DNA from: Ideonella_A sp963843805
GTDB taxonomy: Bacteria; Pseudomonadota; Gammaproteobacteria; Burkholderiales; Burkholderiaceae_C
Direction: 5' to 3'
DNA: 64,000 nucleotides
NCBI GenBank assembly: GCA_963843805.1
Contig: CAWJLY010000010.1
Span: forward strand, 124,001 to 188,000
The translations under genes and the position numbers were made by a program. Below the pieces are notes generated by a model, which worked only from the letters and a program-made list of their open reading frames with translations, made no database searches and had not been told where the DNA came from. Position 1 is the stretch's first letter; every line of letters starts with the position of its first letter. This document shows positions 45,556-55,439 of this stretch, one piece after another.

Positions 45556-45704
45556 TCGGTGGCAGGCTCGGCGGAAAACGCAGGATAAGGCGGACCGGGG
45601 CCCGCAGCATGGAACGGATCGGTGGCAATGGATGTCAGGCCAAGCGGCCGGCCCTCGGTCAGGCTGGCAGCTTGAACCGGGCAACTCCGTAGAATCGATT
45701 ATCC

Positions 45705-46787
45705 ATGCTGCAGCCCTCGACCCCGCCCGCCGATCTCCACTGGCCCAATCCCGAACGAGCAGCGGCTTTTGCCGCCTGGCTGGCACCGCTGGTGACAACG
45801 CATCGGCTGTTGCCGGACAGCCTGCGGGCGGCGTCGAGCGATGCCAGTTTTCGCCGCTATCTGCGAATCGACTGCGCCGCATTGGCCGGCAAGTCCGGCT
45901 CCAGCCTGATCGTGATGGATGCGCCACCGCCACTCGAGGATGTGCGTCCGTTCATCGCGATCGCCGGCCTGCTCGACCGGGCCGGCCTGAACGCGCCTCG
46001 TGTGCTGGCGCAGGATGTCGAGTCGGGCTTCCTGCTGCTGAGTGACCTCGGCACGACCTTGTATCTGCAAGCATTGCAGGAGGCAGCGGCACGTGATGAT
46101 CAGGCGGCCATCAACAGCCTGATGCGCGGGGCTCTCGGCACCTTGATCGATTGGCAAACAGGCATTGACGCCAGCGCCTTGCCAGCCTGCGACGCGGCGC
46201 TCCTGCATCGCGAGCTGGCACTGTTTCCGCAGTGGTGCCTGGGGCGCGAGCTGGGCCGTCAATGGAGCGTTGCTGAACAAGCGACCTGGGACCAGGCCTG
46301 CATGATGCTTGTCGACAGCGCGCTGGCCCAACCCACGGTGGCCGTGCACCGCGACTACATGCCGCGCAATCTGATGCTGACCGAAGCGGGGCCGGGAATT
46401 CTCGATTTCCAGGACGCAGTCAACGGCCCGATCAGCTACGACCTGGCGTCGCTGCTGCGCGATGCCTTCATCAGTTGGGACGAAGAGCGGGAACTCGACA
46501 TTGCCGTGCGCTACTGGGAGCAGGCGCGGCGAGCCGGATTGCCGCTGCCCGACGATTTCGGCGACTTCTGGCGCCAGGTCGAATGGATGGGGCTGCAGCG
46601 CCACCTCAAGGTGCTCGGCATCTTCTGTCGGCTCAAGCACCGCGACAACAAGCCGGCCTACAGCGCTGATCTGCCGAGGTTCTTCGGCTACGCCCATCAC
46701 GTAGCGGCGCGATACAACGCCTTGCGGCCGTTGGCTCGCCTGCTCGAACCGCTGATGGGTGCCAGACGGATCGACGTGTTTTATTGA
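45705..46787 (+). CDS. amgK: aminoglycoside phosphotransferase-fold kinase, probable MurNAc/GlcNAc anomeric kinase AmgK
   Basis: A 360-residue kinase. The catalytic loop is VAVHRDYMPRNLML and the metal-binding Asp is in ILDFQDAVNGPISYDLASLL. The divergent pairing with lptD is that of AmgK, which phosphorylates the anomeric carbon of recycled cell-wall sugars and feeds MurU, giving intrinsic fosfomycin tolerance. murU is normally next, but the downstream gene here is unrelated. The MurNAc role is inferred from position and family. Confidence 0.8.
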   Translation: MLQPSTPPADLHWPNPERAAAFAAWLAPLVTTHRLLPDSLRAASSDASFRRYLRIDCAALAGKSGSSLIVMDAPPPLEDVRPFIAIAGLLDRAGLNAPRVLAQDVESGFLLLSDLGTTLYLQALQEAAARDDQAAINSLMRGALGTLIDWQTGIDASALPACDAALLHRELALFPQWCLGRELGRQWSVAEQATWDQACMMLVDSALAQPTVAVHRDYMPRNLMLTEAGPGILDFQDAVNGPISYDLASLLRDAFISWDEERELDIAVRYWEQARRAGLPLPDDFGDFWRQVEWMGLQRHLKVLGIFCRLKHRDNKPAYSADLPRFFGYAHHVAARYNALRPLARLLEPLMGARRIDVFY

Positions 46788-46890
46788 CTGGTCCGGCTGC
46801 GCCCGGCAGCCTGGGCAGCGGCCGCCTCGATTCCATCCTGCGCCGCATCGCCGGCCGGCGATACACCGCAGTGGCCTTCCGGCAGAAGTA

Positions 46891-46915
46891 AAAATCGCTC
46901 GACTATTGCGATTTT
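46891..46915. promoter_or_regulatory. perfect inverted repeat downstream of amgK
   Basis: AAAATCGC and GCGATTTT flank a nine-base spacer. Read rightward, the second arm ends in TTTT, so it may be a weak terminator for amgK. It could equally be an operator for the DUF4148 gene that starts 170 bases later. Confidence 0.5.
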
Positions 46916-47084
46916 CGAAATGATCAATTCCTTTCAGACCGGTTTATCCGGACCAGGGTAATCCCTAGACTTCAGCCCATCGATGAGCCACAAGTCAGTC
47001 GGCGACTCACCGAGGTGGACAAGACGGCCCGACCCAGATGGCCGCCCTGCCCGGATTGACCAACACACTGTTAAGGAAATCATC

Positions 47085-47457
47085 ATGAATATCAAGACTT
47101 TTATTGCCGCTTCGAGCCTCGCCCTGATCAGCGCTTCCGCTTTTGCATACGAAGCGCCCGATCTGACCTCGACATCGACGCTGAGCCGTGCCGACGTTCG
47201 CGCCGAGCTCTCGCGCGCCCAGGCGGCCAATGAAATCATGCGGACGTCGCAGCCGTATTCCCAGGTGGACGCTGCTTTGGCTGCGGCAAAAAACACCGGG
47301 CGCAGCCGTGCCGACGTGGTTCGCGAATTGGCTGAGGCCCGCGGCGTGGCCCCGAGCAACGAGGCCTATGGCAGTTTCGGAGATCGTCAGCGCAACACAG
47401 ACAGTGCTCGCGAGCAGGCGGCAGCACGCTGGCCCGAGTGCGTCGAGCGGCGAATAA
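47085..47457 (+). CDS. DUF4148-like secreted small protein, frame interrupted
   Basis: The protein begins with a clear signal peptide (MNIKTFIAASSLALISASAF, then AYEAP) and carries two copies of a DUF4148-type unit: SRADVRAELSRAQAA and SRADVVRELAEARGV. The uninterrupted frame would read on to 48059 through a strong terminator and antisense to the LysR gene, which is not credible. Adding one CG unit at CTCGCGAG (47408-47413) moves it to a stop at 47457, giving 124 residues, normal for the family. DUF4148 proteins are abundant in Burkholderiales; their role is unknown. An AAGGAAA ribosome site precedes the ATG. Confidence 0.75.
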
Positions 47458-47501
47458 GCGCTGCGTCACGATCGATCGGGCTCGCGGCAGATCGACCAGG
47501 C

Positions 47502-48509
47502 TCACGAGCCGCCTGCGGGCGGCTTTTTCGTTGCTGCGTGGTTTGCTGTCGCGACCGTGGTCTGGCATCCGGCCGCCACCAGCCACGGGTCTTGCAGCGG
47601 GTCGGCGCTGCCGAAACGCGCAATCAGGAAATCGAGAAAGGCCCGCGTCCGCGCCGGTACGTGTTTGCGCGTCGGCATCGCTGCATAGATTGTCGAACTC
47701 AGCAGGTGCCACCCCGGCAACACGCGTTCGAGTGCCTGCTCGAGCAACGCATCCTCGACCACGAACGACGGCAGGCCGGCGATTCCCAGACCGGCCAGCG
47801 CGGCGGCATACATCGTGTCGATGTGGGTGGTACTCAATGCGGGGCGTTGCGCGGTCAACCTGATCCGCTCGCCGGCCGGTTCGGCACCGGCGTAGGGAAT
47901 GCGCTGGAAGTTCAACTCGCGCAGATAGTTCGGGATCATTGCGTCGTGGCCGGCCAGCTCATCGGGATGCTGGGGTCGACCGCGGCGGTCGAGGTATTCG
48001 GGCGACGCGCAGACGATCACCTCGGAAGTGGCCAGCCGACGCGCGATGAAATCACCTGACAAGTTCCGCTCGCCGACGATGATGATGCTGATGTCGAAAC
48101 TCTCATCGAGCGTTTCGACCGGGCCGGTGGCGACCAGCTCCACACTGACTTGCGGAAAATCGGCTCGAAACCGCGGCAGGTGCTTGGCAATCTGATGCAC
48201 CGCAAAGGCCGGCGGAACCAGTACCCGAAGGTGCCCGCGCGGTACCGATGTGGCGAGGTTCGCCTGCGCCTCGGCATCTTCGACATCGGCCAGGATCTGC
48301 CGCGCCCGGTCGAGGTAGTCAGCCCCGGCCTCGGTCAGCGACAAACGCCGTGTGGTCCGGTTGATGAGCCGTGTTCCGAGGTGCTCTTCGAGGTCGGCGA
48401 CGAGCCGTGTGACGGCGGCCGGCGACACGTTGAGGTCGCGCGCGGCCACGGCGAAGCCGCCCAGGTCGATGACGCGGGCAAAAACACGCATGGCATGCAG
48501 TCGGTCCAT
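47502..48509 (-). CDS. LysR-family transcriptional regulator
   Basis: A 335-residue LysR regulator. It has the N-terminal winged helix (MRVFARVIDLGGFAVAARDL, NVSPAAVTRLVADLEEHLG, INRTTRRLSLTEAG) and a type 2 periplasmic-binding-like effector domain. The subgroup, with MDRLHAMRVF, resembles the CrgA/AaeR-like clade. The C-terminal 20 residues are encoded across the DUF4148 terminator. It is divergent from the COG2509 flavoprotein gene with 78 bases between, so that gene may be its target. Confidence 0.9.
   Translation of the reverse strand: MDRLHAMRVFARVIDLGGFAVAARDLNVSPAAVTRLVADLEEHLGTRLINRTTRRLSLTEAGADYLDRARQILADVEDAEAQANLATSVPRGHLRVLVPPAFAVHQIAKHLPRFRADFPQVSVELVATGPVETLDESFDISIIIVGERNLSGDFIARRLATSEVIVCASPEYLDRRGRPQHPDELAGHDAMIPNYLRELNFQRIPYAGAEPAGERIRLTAQRPALSTTHIDTMYAAALAGLGIAGLPSFVVEDALLEQALERVLPGWHLLSSTIYAAMPTRKHVPARTRAFLDFLIARFGSADPLQDPWLVAAGCQTTVATANHAATKKPPAGGS
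47508..47528 (+). terminator. intrinsic terminator of the DUF4148 gene
   Basis: GCCGCC, the loop TGCG, then GGCGGC followed by TTTTT is a textbook rho-independent terminator. It lies 50 bases after the proposed stop at 47457 and overlaps the 3' end of the convergent LysR gene. Confidence 0.85.
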
Positions 48510-48587
48510 GCTGGCTCCTTCGGTTGGTCGATTTTCGGTCAGGCCGGCTCAAGGCAACATCGACGGCGGATCGCCGAAAATCGGGCA

Positions 48588-50243
48588 ATGTTGAGAATCA
48601 CCGACCTGCGGCTGCCGCTCGATCACCCCGAGGAGATGCTGCGCGACGCCATCATTGGCCGGCTCGGCGTCGACGATGCCACGCAACTGTTGCGATTCGA
48701 GGTTTTCAAGCGCAGCCACGACGCGCGCAAGAAGACTGCCATCGTGCTGATCTATACCGTCGACTGCGCGTTGGCCGATGAAACGGCCGTACTGCAACGC
48801 CTGAGTGGCGACCCCCACATTCGCCCGACACCCGATACGCGATACCGGCCTGTTGGCCATGCACCGGCCGATCTTGCCGCCAGCGCGCGGCCGCGGCCGG
48901 TGGTGGTCGGGTTCGGGCCGTGTGGCCTGTTTGCCGCGCTGGTGCTGGCCCAGATGGGCCTGCGGCCGATCGTTCTGGAACGCGGCAAGGCGGTCCGTCA
49001 ACGCACACTGGACACCTGGGGCCTGTGGCGCAAGCAGATCCTCGACCCCGAGTCGAACGTGCAGTTCGGCGAAGGCGGCGCCGGCACCTTTTCCGACGGC
49101 AAGCTGTGGAGCCAGATCAGCGATCCTCGCCACCTGACCCGCAAGGTACTGAGCGAGTTCGTCAAGGCCGGTGCGCCGGAGGAAATCCTCTGGATCGCCA
49201 AACCGCATATCGGGACGTTCCGCCTGGTCGGCGTGGTTGAAAAGATGCGTGCCGAAATCGAGACGCTGGGTGGCGAAGTGCGTTTTGGACAACGCGTGGC
49301 CGACATCGTGATCGAAGGCGGTGCGGTGCGCGGTCTGGTGCTGGCCGATGGCCAGCAGCTGCACGCCGACCAGGTGGTGCTGGCGCTCGGCCACAGCGCG
49401 CGCGACACCTTCGAGATGCTGCATCGACGCGGCGTCGCGATGGTGGCCAAGCCGTTTTCGATCGGCTTTCGAATCGAGCATCCGCAAGGTCTGATCGATC
49501 GTGCCCGTTTCGGTCCGAACGCCGGCAATCCGCTGCTCGGTGCGGCCGACTACAAGCTGGTTCACCATGCTGCCAACGGCCGCTCGGTGTACAGCTTCTG
49601 CATGTGTCCGGGCGGCACGGTGGTTGCGGCGACTTCCGAAGCAGGCCGTGTCGTGACCAATGGCATGAGCCAGTATTCGCGCAACGAGCGCAACGCCAAC
49701 GCCGGTATCGTGGTCGGGCTCACACCGCAGGACTATGCGCTGCGGCCAGCTGCTGACGGAGCGGTCGATCCACTCGAAGGCATCGCCTTCCAGCGTTTCT
49801 GGGAATCACGGGCCTACGAACTGGGCGGCGGCGGCTATCTGGCACCCGTTCAGCGGGTCGGCGATTTCATTCGAGGCCAGGCGTCGCGCGCGCTGGGCGA
49901 TGTGGAGCCCTCGTATCGCCCGGGCGTCACACCGGCCGATCTCGGTGATCGCTCCCGCCCTGCACTGCCGGACTATGCAATCGAGGCGATCCGCGAAGCC
50001 TTGCCTGCCTTCGACCGACAGATCAAGGGCTTCTCGATGCCCGATGCGGTGCTGACCGGTGTCGAAACGCGAACCTCGTCGCCGCTGCGCATCGGCCGTG
50101 ACCGGTCGTTGCAAAGTCTCAATGTCGCGGGCCTGTACCCGGCCGGCGAGGGCGCGGGTTATGCGGGCGGCATCATGTCGGCCGGTGTCGACGGAATCGA
50201 GGTTGCCGAGGCGATCGGGCGAGTGCTGCTGGGTATCCCCTGA
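48588..50243 (+). CDS. FAD-dependent dehydrogenase of COG2509
   Basis: A 551-residue flavoprotein. An N-terminal RNA-binding-like segment (about 1-95, with FEVFKRSHDARKK) precedes the dinucleotide fold (PVVVGFGPCGLFAALVLAQM). Family blocks are NVQFGEGGAGTFSDGKLWSQ, VLALGHSARDTFEMLHRRGV, FCMCPGGTVVAATSE and GLYPAGEGAGYAGGIMSAGV. The reaction is unknown. The frame is open upstream to 48150 across the LysR promoter; the ATG at 48588 begins MLRITDLRLPLDHPEE and is correct. Confidence 0.9.
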   Translation: MLRITDLRLPLDHPEEMLRDAIIGRLGVDDATQLLRFEVFKRSHDARKKTAIVLIYTVDCALADETAVLQRLSGDPHIRPTPDTRYRPVGHAPADLAASARPRPVVVGFGPCGLFAALVLAQMGLRPIVLERGKAVRQRTLDTWGLWRKQILDPESNVQFGEGGAGTFSDGKLWSQISDPRHLTRKVLSEFVKAGAPEEILWIAKPHIGTFRLVGVVEKMRAEIETLGGEVRFGQRVADIVIEGGAVRGLVLADGQQLHADQVVLALGHSARDTFEMLHRRGVAMVAKPFSIGFRIEHPQGLIDRARFGPNAGNPLLGAADYKLVHHAANGRSVYSFCMCPGGTVVAATSEAGRVVTNGMSQYSRNERNANAGIVVGLTPQDYALRPAADGAVDPLEGIAFQRFWESRAYELGGGGYLAPVQRVGDFIRGQASRALGDVEPSYRPGVTPADLGDRSRPALPDYAIEAIREALPAFDRQIKGFSMPDAVLTGVETRTSSPLRIGRDRSLQSLNVAGLYPAGEGAGYAGGIMSAGVDGIEVAEAIGRVLLGIP

Positions 50244-50327
50244 ACGCGGCCATCGGATCGCCCAACGGTATTCCGGCCCGCGCCGGGCCGGGTTACGCTC
50301 GCCCTTTCGAAATATGAGGAGTCGGCG

Positions 50328-50774
50328 ATGGTTCGTGTCTTGATCTTTGTGCTGTTGCTGGTGCTGACCGGCGTCTTCGCCGCGATCAACTGGACGGCGT
50401 TCACCACGCCGACCACCTTGTCGCTGTGGTTCACCACGGTCGAGGCGCCGGTGGGCGTGATCATGCTGGTATTGCTGGCGCTGGCACTGGTCGGGTTCAC
50501 GGCCTGGGCCATCGTGATGCAGGGGCGCGCGTTGCTCGATGCGCGGCGGATGACCAAGGAGTTGCAGGCGCAACGCGAGTTGGCCGACAAGGCCGAGGCA
50601 TCCCGTTTTACCGAGCTGCGCAATCACATGGATACGCGACTCGACAAGCTGCAGCGGTCGATCGAACAACAGGGCAATGGCCTGGCCGCGCAGATCGGTG
50701 AACTCGAAAACCGCATTCTTACCGTCGAGCGCCCGCGAACCATCATCGACAACGATTTGCCGGCGACCCGTTGA
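50328..50774 (+). CDS. LapA-domain membrane protein
   Basis: A 148-residue inner-membrane protein with two N-terminal helices (LIFVLLLVLTGVFAAINW and VGVIMLVLLALALVGFTAWA), the LapA/DUF1049 layout. A charged coiled-coil tail follows (about 70-135, with QAQRELADKAEASRFTELRN). E. coli LapA links LapB to LPS assembly control, but this protein may differ because the coiled coil is longer. A TGAGGAG ribosome site precedes the start. Confidence 0.75.
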   Translation: MVRVLIFVLLLVLTGVFAAINWTAFTTPTTLSLWFTTVEAPVGVIMLVLLALALVGFTAWAIVMQGRALLDARRMTKELQAQRELADKAEASRFTELRNHMDTRLDKLQRSIEQQGNGLAAQIGELENRILTVERPRTIIDNDLPATR

Positions 50775-50794
50775 ACCGCCGCTGCGCGTCGGAC

Positions 50795-51416
50795 CTACCG
50801 AGCCTGCTCACGCGCCAGCTTTTCGCTGCGCCAGTAGACATCGTCGCCGCCCAGGCCATCCAGGTTGGCGCGGTTCAGCACCCGCGCCAGCACAAACATC
50901 AGATCACTCAGCCGGTTCAGGTAGTGGCGGGGTTCGGCACGTACGGCCGGCACCGGGGGCGCGTCACCGTCGTTGGGCGACGGTCCGGCGCCGCGCATTG
51001 GCCAGCGCCACCACCGAACGTTCGGCGCGGCGTGCGACGGTTCGCGCCACGTGGGCCAGGGCCGCGCTTCGGCTGCCGGCCGGCAAGATGAACTCGACCA
51101 GCCGCGGCAGCTGTGCGTTCCATTGCGCAAGTGCCTGGTCCAGGTGCAGCACCGCCTCGGCTTTCAGCAAGGCGAAGCCGGGGATCGACAATTCACCCCC
51201 CAGATTGAACAACTCGTGCTGAATGACCACCAGCAGCTCACGCACCGGATCCGGAAGCGGCTCGGCAAGCAGCACACCCAGTTGCGAGTTGAGCTCGTCG
51301 ACATCGCCCATCGCCTGGATCCGCAAATCGTCTTTCGGCACCCGCTGGCCGTCGCCAAGGCCGGTGGTGCCGTCGTCACCCGTGCGAGTGGCGATCTGGG
51401 TCAAGCGATTGGACAT
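50795..51416 (-). CDS. PduO-type ATP:cob(I)alamin adenosyltransferase, frame interrupted
   Basis: The enzyme makes adenosylcobalamin from cob(I)alamin and ATP. The N-terminal frame has the ATP motif TRTGDDGTTGLGDGQRVPKD, and the conserved RRAERSVVALA. The C-terminal frame has HYLNRLSDLMFVLARVLNR. Restoring one CG unit at CGCGC (50992-50996) gives a continuous 207-residue protein. It supplies the cofactor needed by the CarH/LitR-type regulator at 14.5 kb and by any B12-dependent mutases. It is divergent from the AI-2E-type permease. Confidence 0.88.
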
Positions 51417-51478
51417 GATGTCTGGCTCCGGATTGCCGCGGGACGCCTAGGATAGAGCACCTGAATTACCGACCTGTC

Positions 51479-52648
51479 ATGAACCCGCAACCCGGCCCAC
51501 CGCCATCCAGCCACCTGACCCGCGCCGCGCTCGTGATCGGCTTTCTGTTTGCGCTGGGCGCCGTGTCGCTGCAGATCCTGCAGCCATTCCTGATCGCCTG
51601 GTTGTGGGCGGTGGTCATCGTTGTGGCCACCTGGCCGGCGATGCTGTGGTTGCAGCAGCGCATGGCAGGCCAGCGCTGGGCTTCGGTCAGCCTGCTGATA
51701 CTCGCCCTGCTGGTGCTGCTGGTGTTGCCGCTGTCGCTCGCCATCACCGCGGCTGTTGTCAATGCCGGCGAAATTGCCGAGCGGATCAAGAATCTGGACA
51801 ATTTCCGCCTGCCCGCGCTGCCGGCCTTTGTCACCGAATTGCCGTTTCTCGGAAACAAGGCGGTGCAGTTCTGGGACCAGGTGGCCATTTCCGGACTCGA
51901 GGGTGTACTGGCCCGCCTGGCGCCTTATGCCGGCATCGTCACCAAAGGCATCGTCGCCCGCGCCAGCGGCTTTGGTTTCATCATCATCGAGTCGGTCTTT
52001 GCGCTCTTTTTCTCGGCCTTGCTCTACTTGCATGGCGAGGCAGCCGCCCGCATGGTGCAGCGAATTGCAGCCCGCCTGGCCGGACCCCGAGGCGCCACGG
52101 CTGTGCTGCTGGCCACCCGCGCGATACGCGGTGTGGCGCTCGGCGTGGGTGGCACCGCAGTCATCCAGAGTGTGCTGACCGGCCTGGGCCTGTCGCTGGC
52201 CGGGGTGCCGTTTGCCGCACTGCTGAGCGGGCTGGCGTTTGTCCTGTGTCTGGTGCAGATCGGCACCGTGCCGGTGTTGCTGCCAGCTGTGATCTGGGTC
52301 TTCTGGAGCGGCGACACCGGCTGGGGCATCTTCCTGTTGATCTGGTCGGTCATCGTCGGGACTTGCGACAACGTGCTGCGGCCGCTGCTGATTCAGCGTG
52401 GCGTCGACCTGCCGTTCTGGCTGGTGTTCATTGGCGTCATCGGCGGCCTGCTCGCCTTCGGCCTGGTCGGCTTGTTCATCGGCCCGGTCGTGCTCGCGGT
52501 GGCCAGCATGTTGCTCAGCGACTGGCTGGATGACGGCGATCGGGACGTGCGGTCGACCCCGGCGTTGACCCACGCCATCCCTGCCGATCAGCCTCGCTTG
52601 ACTGATGTGGACCAGCAAGAGCGCGGCCCGACGACTCCCGATCTTTAG
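51479..52648 (+). CDS. AI-2E family transporter (permease)
   Basis: A 389-residue membrane protein with about eight helices of the PF01594 family, including SLLILALLVLLVLPLSLAI, a central soluble region (about 90-140) and the C-terminal block LIQRGVDLPFWLVFIGVIGG. Members have been linked to autoinducer-2 export or to sodium/proton exchange; neither can be assigned here. The C-terminal 40 residues are polar. Confidence 0.87.
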   Translation: MNPQPGPPPSSHLTRAALVIGFLFALGAVSLQILQPFLIAWLWAVVIVVATWPAMLWLQQRMAGQRWASVSLLILALLVLLVLPLSLAITAAVVNAGEIAERIKNLDNFRLPALPAFVTELPFLGNKAVQFWDQVAISGLEGVLARLAPYAGIVTKGIVARASGFGFIIIESVFALFFSALLYLHGEAAARMVQRIAARLAGPRGATAVLLATRAIRGVALGVGGTAVIQSVLTGLGLSLAGVPFAALLSGLAFVLCLVQIGTVPVLLPAVIWVFWSGDTGWGIFLLIWSVIVGTCDNVLRPLLIQRGVDLPFWLVFIGVIGGLLAFGLVGLFIGPVVLAVASMLLSDWLDDGDRDVRSTPALTHAIPADQPRLTDVDQQERGPTTPDL

Positions 52649-52742
52649 GGCAACGCCTCGGACCTCGAGCTTTTGATGCGGGTTCGGGCCCGAACCGCCG
52701 CGCCTGTCCGCACCGCCTCGCCGTGCTGTCACACTGCGCTCC

Positions 52743-55425
52743 ATGAGCATCCGCCACCTCGAATCGCTGCTGAACCCGCAATCGGTTGCCGTGATCGGCG
52801 CATCGAACCGGCCGGGCAGTGTCGGCGCAACGGTCTGGCGCAATCTGCGCGCCGGCAAGTTCGATGGCGCGGTGCTGGCGGTCAATCTCAAACACGACAA
52901 GCTCGACGGACAGCCGGTTTGCGCGCGATTGGCCGATCTGCCGCAGACGCCCGAGCTGGCGGTGCATCTGCACGCCGCCGGCCAGCGTCACCGGCTTGAT
53001 CAGAGAGCTCGGCGCGCTCGGCATGCCATGCTGCAATCGTCATGACGGCCGGCCTGTCGAAGCAGCAGAAGCAGGCGATGCTCGATGCCGCACGGCCCAC
53101 GCTGCTGCGCATCCTCGGGCCGAACTGCCTGGGCCTGCTGAGCCCGCATCTCGGCTTGAACGCCAGCTTCTCGCATGCCGACGCGCTGCCCGGGCAGGTC
53201 GCGTTCGTTTCGCAATCGGGCGCGCTGGTCACTGCGGTGCTCGATTGGGCCAGTGCGCGGCGGATCGGCTTTTCGCACATGGTGTCGCTGGGCGAACATG
53301 CCGATGTCGATTTCGGCGATCTGCTCGATCACCTGGCCAGCGACTGCCCGCACGCGATCGATCCTGCTGTATATCGAATCGATCGAGGCGCCGTGCAAAT
53401 TCATGTCGGCAGCCCGCGCAGCGGCGCGCAACAAGCCGGTCATCGTCGTCAAGGCCGGGCGCGCCGGCAAGGGCATGGCGGCAGCGGCCTCGCATACCGG
53501 CGCGCTGGCCGGCGCCGATATCGTCTTCGATGCGGCGTTCCGGCGCGCCGGCATGTTGCGCGTCGATACGCTGCAGGATCTGTTCATGGCCGCCGAAACG
53601 CTGGCCCGCTTCGGCTCCAACCGCGATACCAGCGCTGACGGTGATGACCAACGGCGGCGGCGCCGGCGTGATGGCGGCCGACGCCGCGGCGCGGGCCGAT
53701 ATCGCGCTGGCCGAGATGAGCGAGGCGCTGCGCGAGCGGCTCGACGAGGTGCTGCCGGCAACCTGGTCGCGCAGCAACCCGATCGACATCATCGGCGACG
53801 CGCCGGTGCAGCGCTATACGCGATACGCTGCAGGCCGTGCTGGCCGACCGCACGCGCCGGCGCGGTGTTGTTCATGCACGCGCCGACCGCCATCGTGCGC
53901 AGCGACGATATCGCGCGCGCCTGCGCGCCGATCGTACGCGGCGCAACCGATCGGGTGCTGGCCTGCTGGCTCGGCGATGCCTCGGTGGCCGGTGCGCGCC
54001 AGATCTTCGAGGATGCCGGCGCCGCCAACTACGACACGCCGGAAGAGGCGGTCCGCGCCTTCGACCTGCTGTCGACCTACCGGCGCAACCAGGCGCTGAT
54101 GCTGGAGGCGCCGACCGCCAGCGAAAACGGCCCGCCCGATCTGCAGGCGACTCGATGCGATCGTCGCGACGGTGCTGGCCGACGGCCGCGAGATGCTCGA
54201 CGAACTGGAGGCCAAGGCGGTGTTGAAGGCCTACGGCATTCCGGTGGTCGAATCGGTCGAATGCGGCGCCGATGCCGAGCAGGCGGTCGCTCTTGCGCGC
54301 GAGATCGGCTTTCCGGTGGTGCTGAAGATCCTGTCGCCCGACATCAGCCACAAATCGGATGTCGGTGGCGTCGCGCTCGATCTGGCCGATGAGCAGGCGC
54401 TGCGAGCCGCGGTGCAGCAGATGCTCGATCGGGTGAAGATCGCCCAGCCCGACGCGAACATCGAAGGCTTTTCGGTGCAGGCAATGGCCAGCCGGCCGCA
54501 GGCCCACGAACTGATCGTCGGCGCCAGCATCGATCCGGTATTCGGGCCGGTGATCCTGTTCGGCCAGGGCGGTACCGCGGTCGAGGTACTGGCCGACCGC
54601 GCGATCGCCCTGCCGCCGATGAACCGCGTGCTGGCCAGCGATCTGATCTCGCGCACCCGGGTTGCCAGGCTGCTGGCCGGTTATCGCGATCGCCCACCGG
54701 CACGGCTCGATGCGATCGCCGATGTGTTGATCGGCGTCTCGCAGATGCTGGCCGATCTGCCGGAGCTGGCCGAGCTGGACATCAATCCGCTGTGGGCCGA
54801 CCACGACGGCGTGCTGGCACTCGATGCGCGGATCCGCGTCGCGCGCAACGCAGGTGGTGGCGCGGCTGCCTTTTCGATCGTCCCGTATCCGGCTGAATTG
54901 GTCGAGACGATCGATTGGCACGGCCACCCAATCGTGCTGCGTCCGATCCGCCCGGAAGACGGGCAGCAGCACCGCGAATTCGCCCGCCAACTCGGCCCCG
55001 AAGATCTGCGCCTGCGCTTCTTCAGCACGCGCCGAACGTTGCCGCCCAGCGAACTGGCCCGGCTGACGCAGATCGACTATGCACGCGAGATGGCTTTTGT
55101 CGCCGTTCGCCCGCTCGCCGATGGCGCCGGCCAGGAAACGCTGGGGGTGGCACGCGGGGTGGTCGATCCGGACAATATCGAGGCCGAGTTTGCGGTGATC
55201 GTGCGCTCGGATCTGAAGGGCAAGGGTCTGGGCCGGCTGTTGATGGACAAGCTGATCGCCCACCTGAAAGCCCGCGGCACGCAGCGCGTGATCGGCCACA
55301 TCCTGCACGACAACGAATCGATGCGCGGCATGGCGCGCAAACTGGGTTTCGAGACGACCAGCCGCGAGATCGGCGATGACTCATCGGTTTGGGCACTGAG
55401 CTTGAATCCCGCTGCCGAGAATTGA
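52743..55425 (+). CDS. protein lysine acetyltransferase Pat-like (NDP-forming acyl-CoA synthetase domain plus GNAT), frame interrupted seven times
   Basis: Collinear fragments in changing frames give a CoA-binding domain (SVAVIGASNRPGSVGATVWR), succinyl-CoA-ligase-like domains (LRILGPNCLGLLSPHLGLNA, FVSQSGALVTAVLDW, TVMTNGGGAGVMAADAAARA), an ATP-grasp domain (GFPVVLKILSPDISHKSDVG, FGPVILFGQGGTAVEVLADR) and a C-terminal GNAT domain (FAVIVRSDLKGKGLGRLLMD). Adding one CG unit near 52964, 53025, 53359, 53632, 53820, 53854 and 54147 restores one 898-residue protein, close to the 886 residues of E. coli Pat/YfiQ. Such enzymes acetylate lysines of acetyl-CoA synthetase and other proteins. The last 1250 bases are uninterrupted. 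Confidence 0.85.
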
Positions 55426-55439
55426 AAACGAGGCTGGTA

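Noticed and set aside
45556..45933. N-terminal extension of lptD by 126 codons
   Set aside because: The added residues run over the amgK start and its upstream region and lack a signal peptide, whereas a signal-like segment follows the GTG at 45555.
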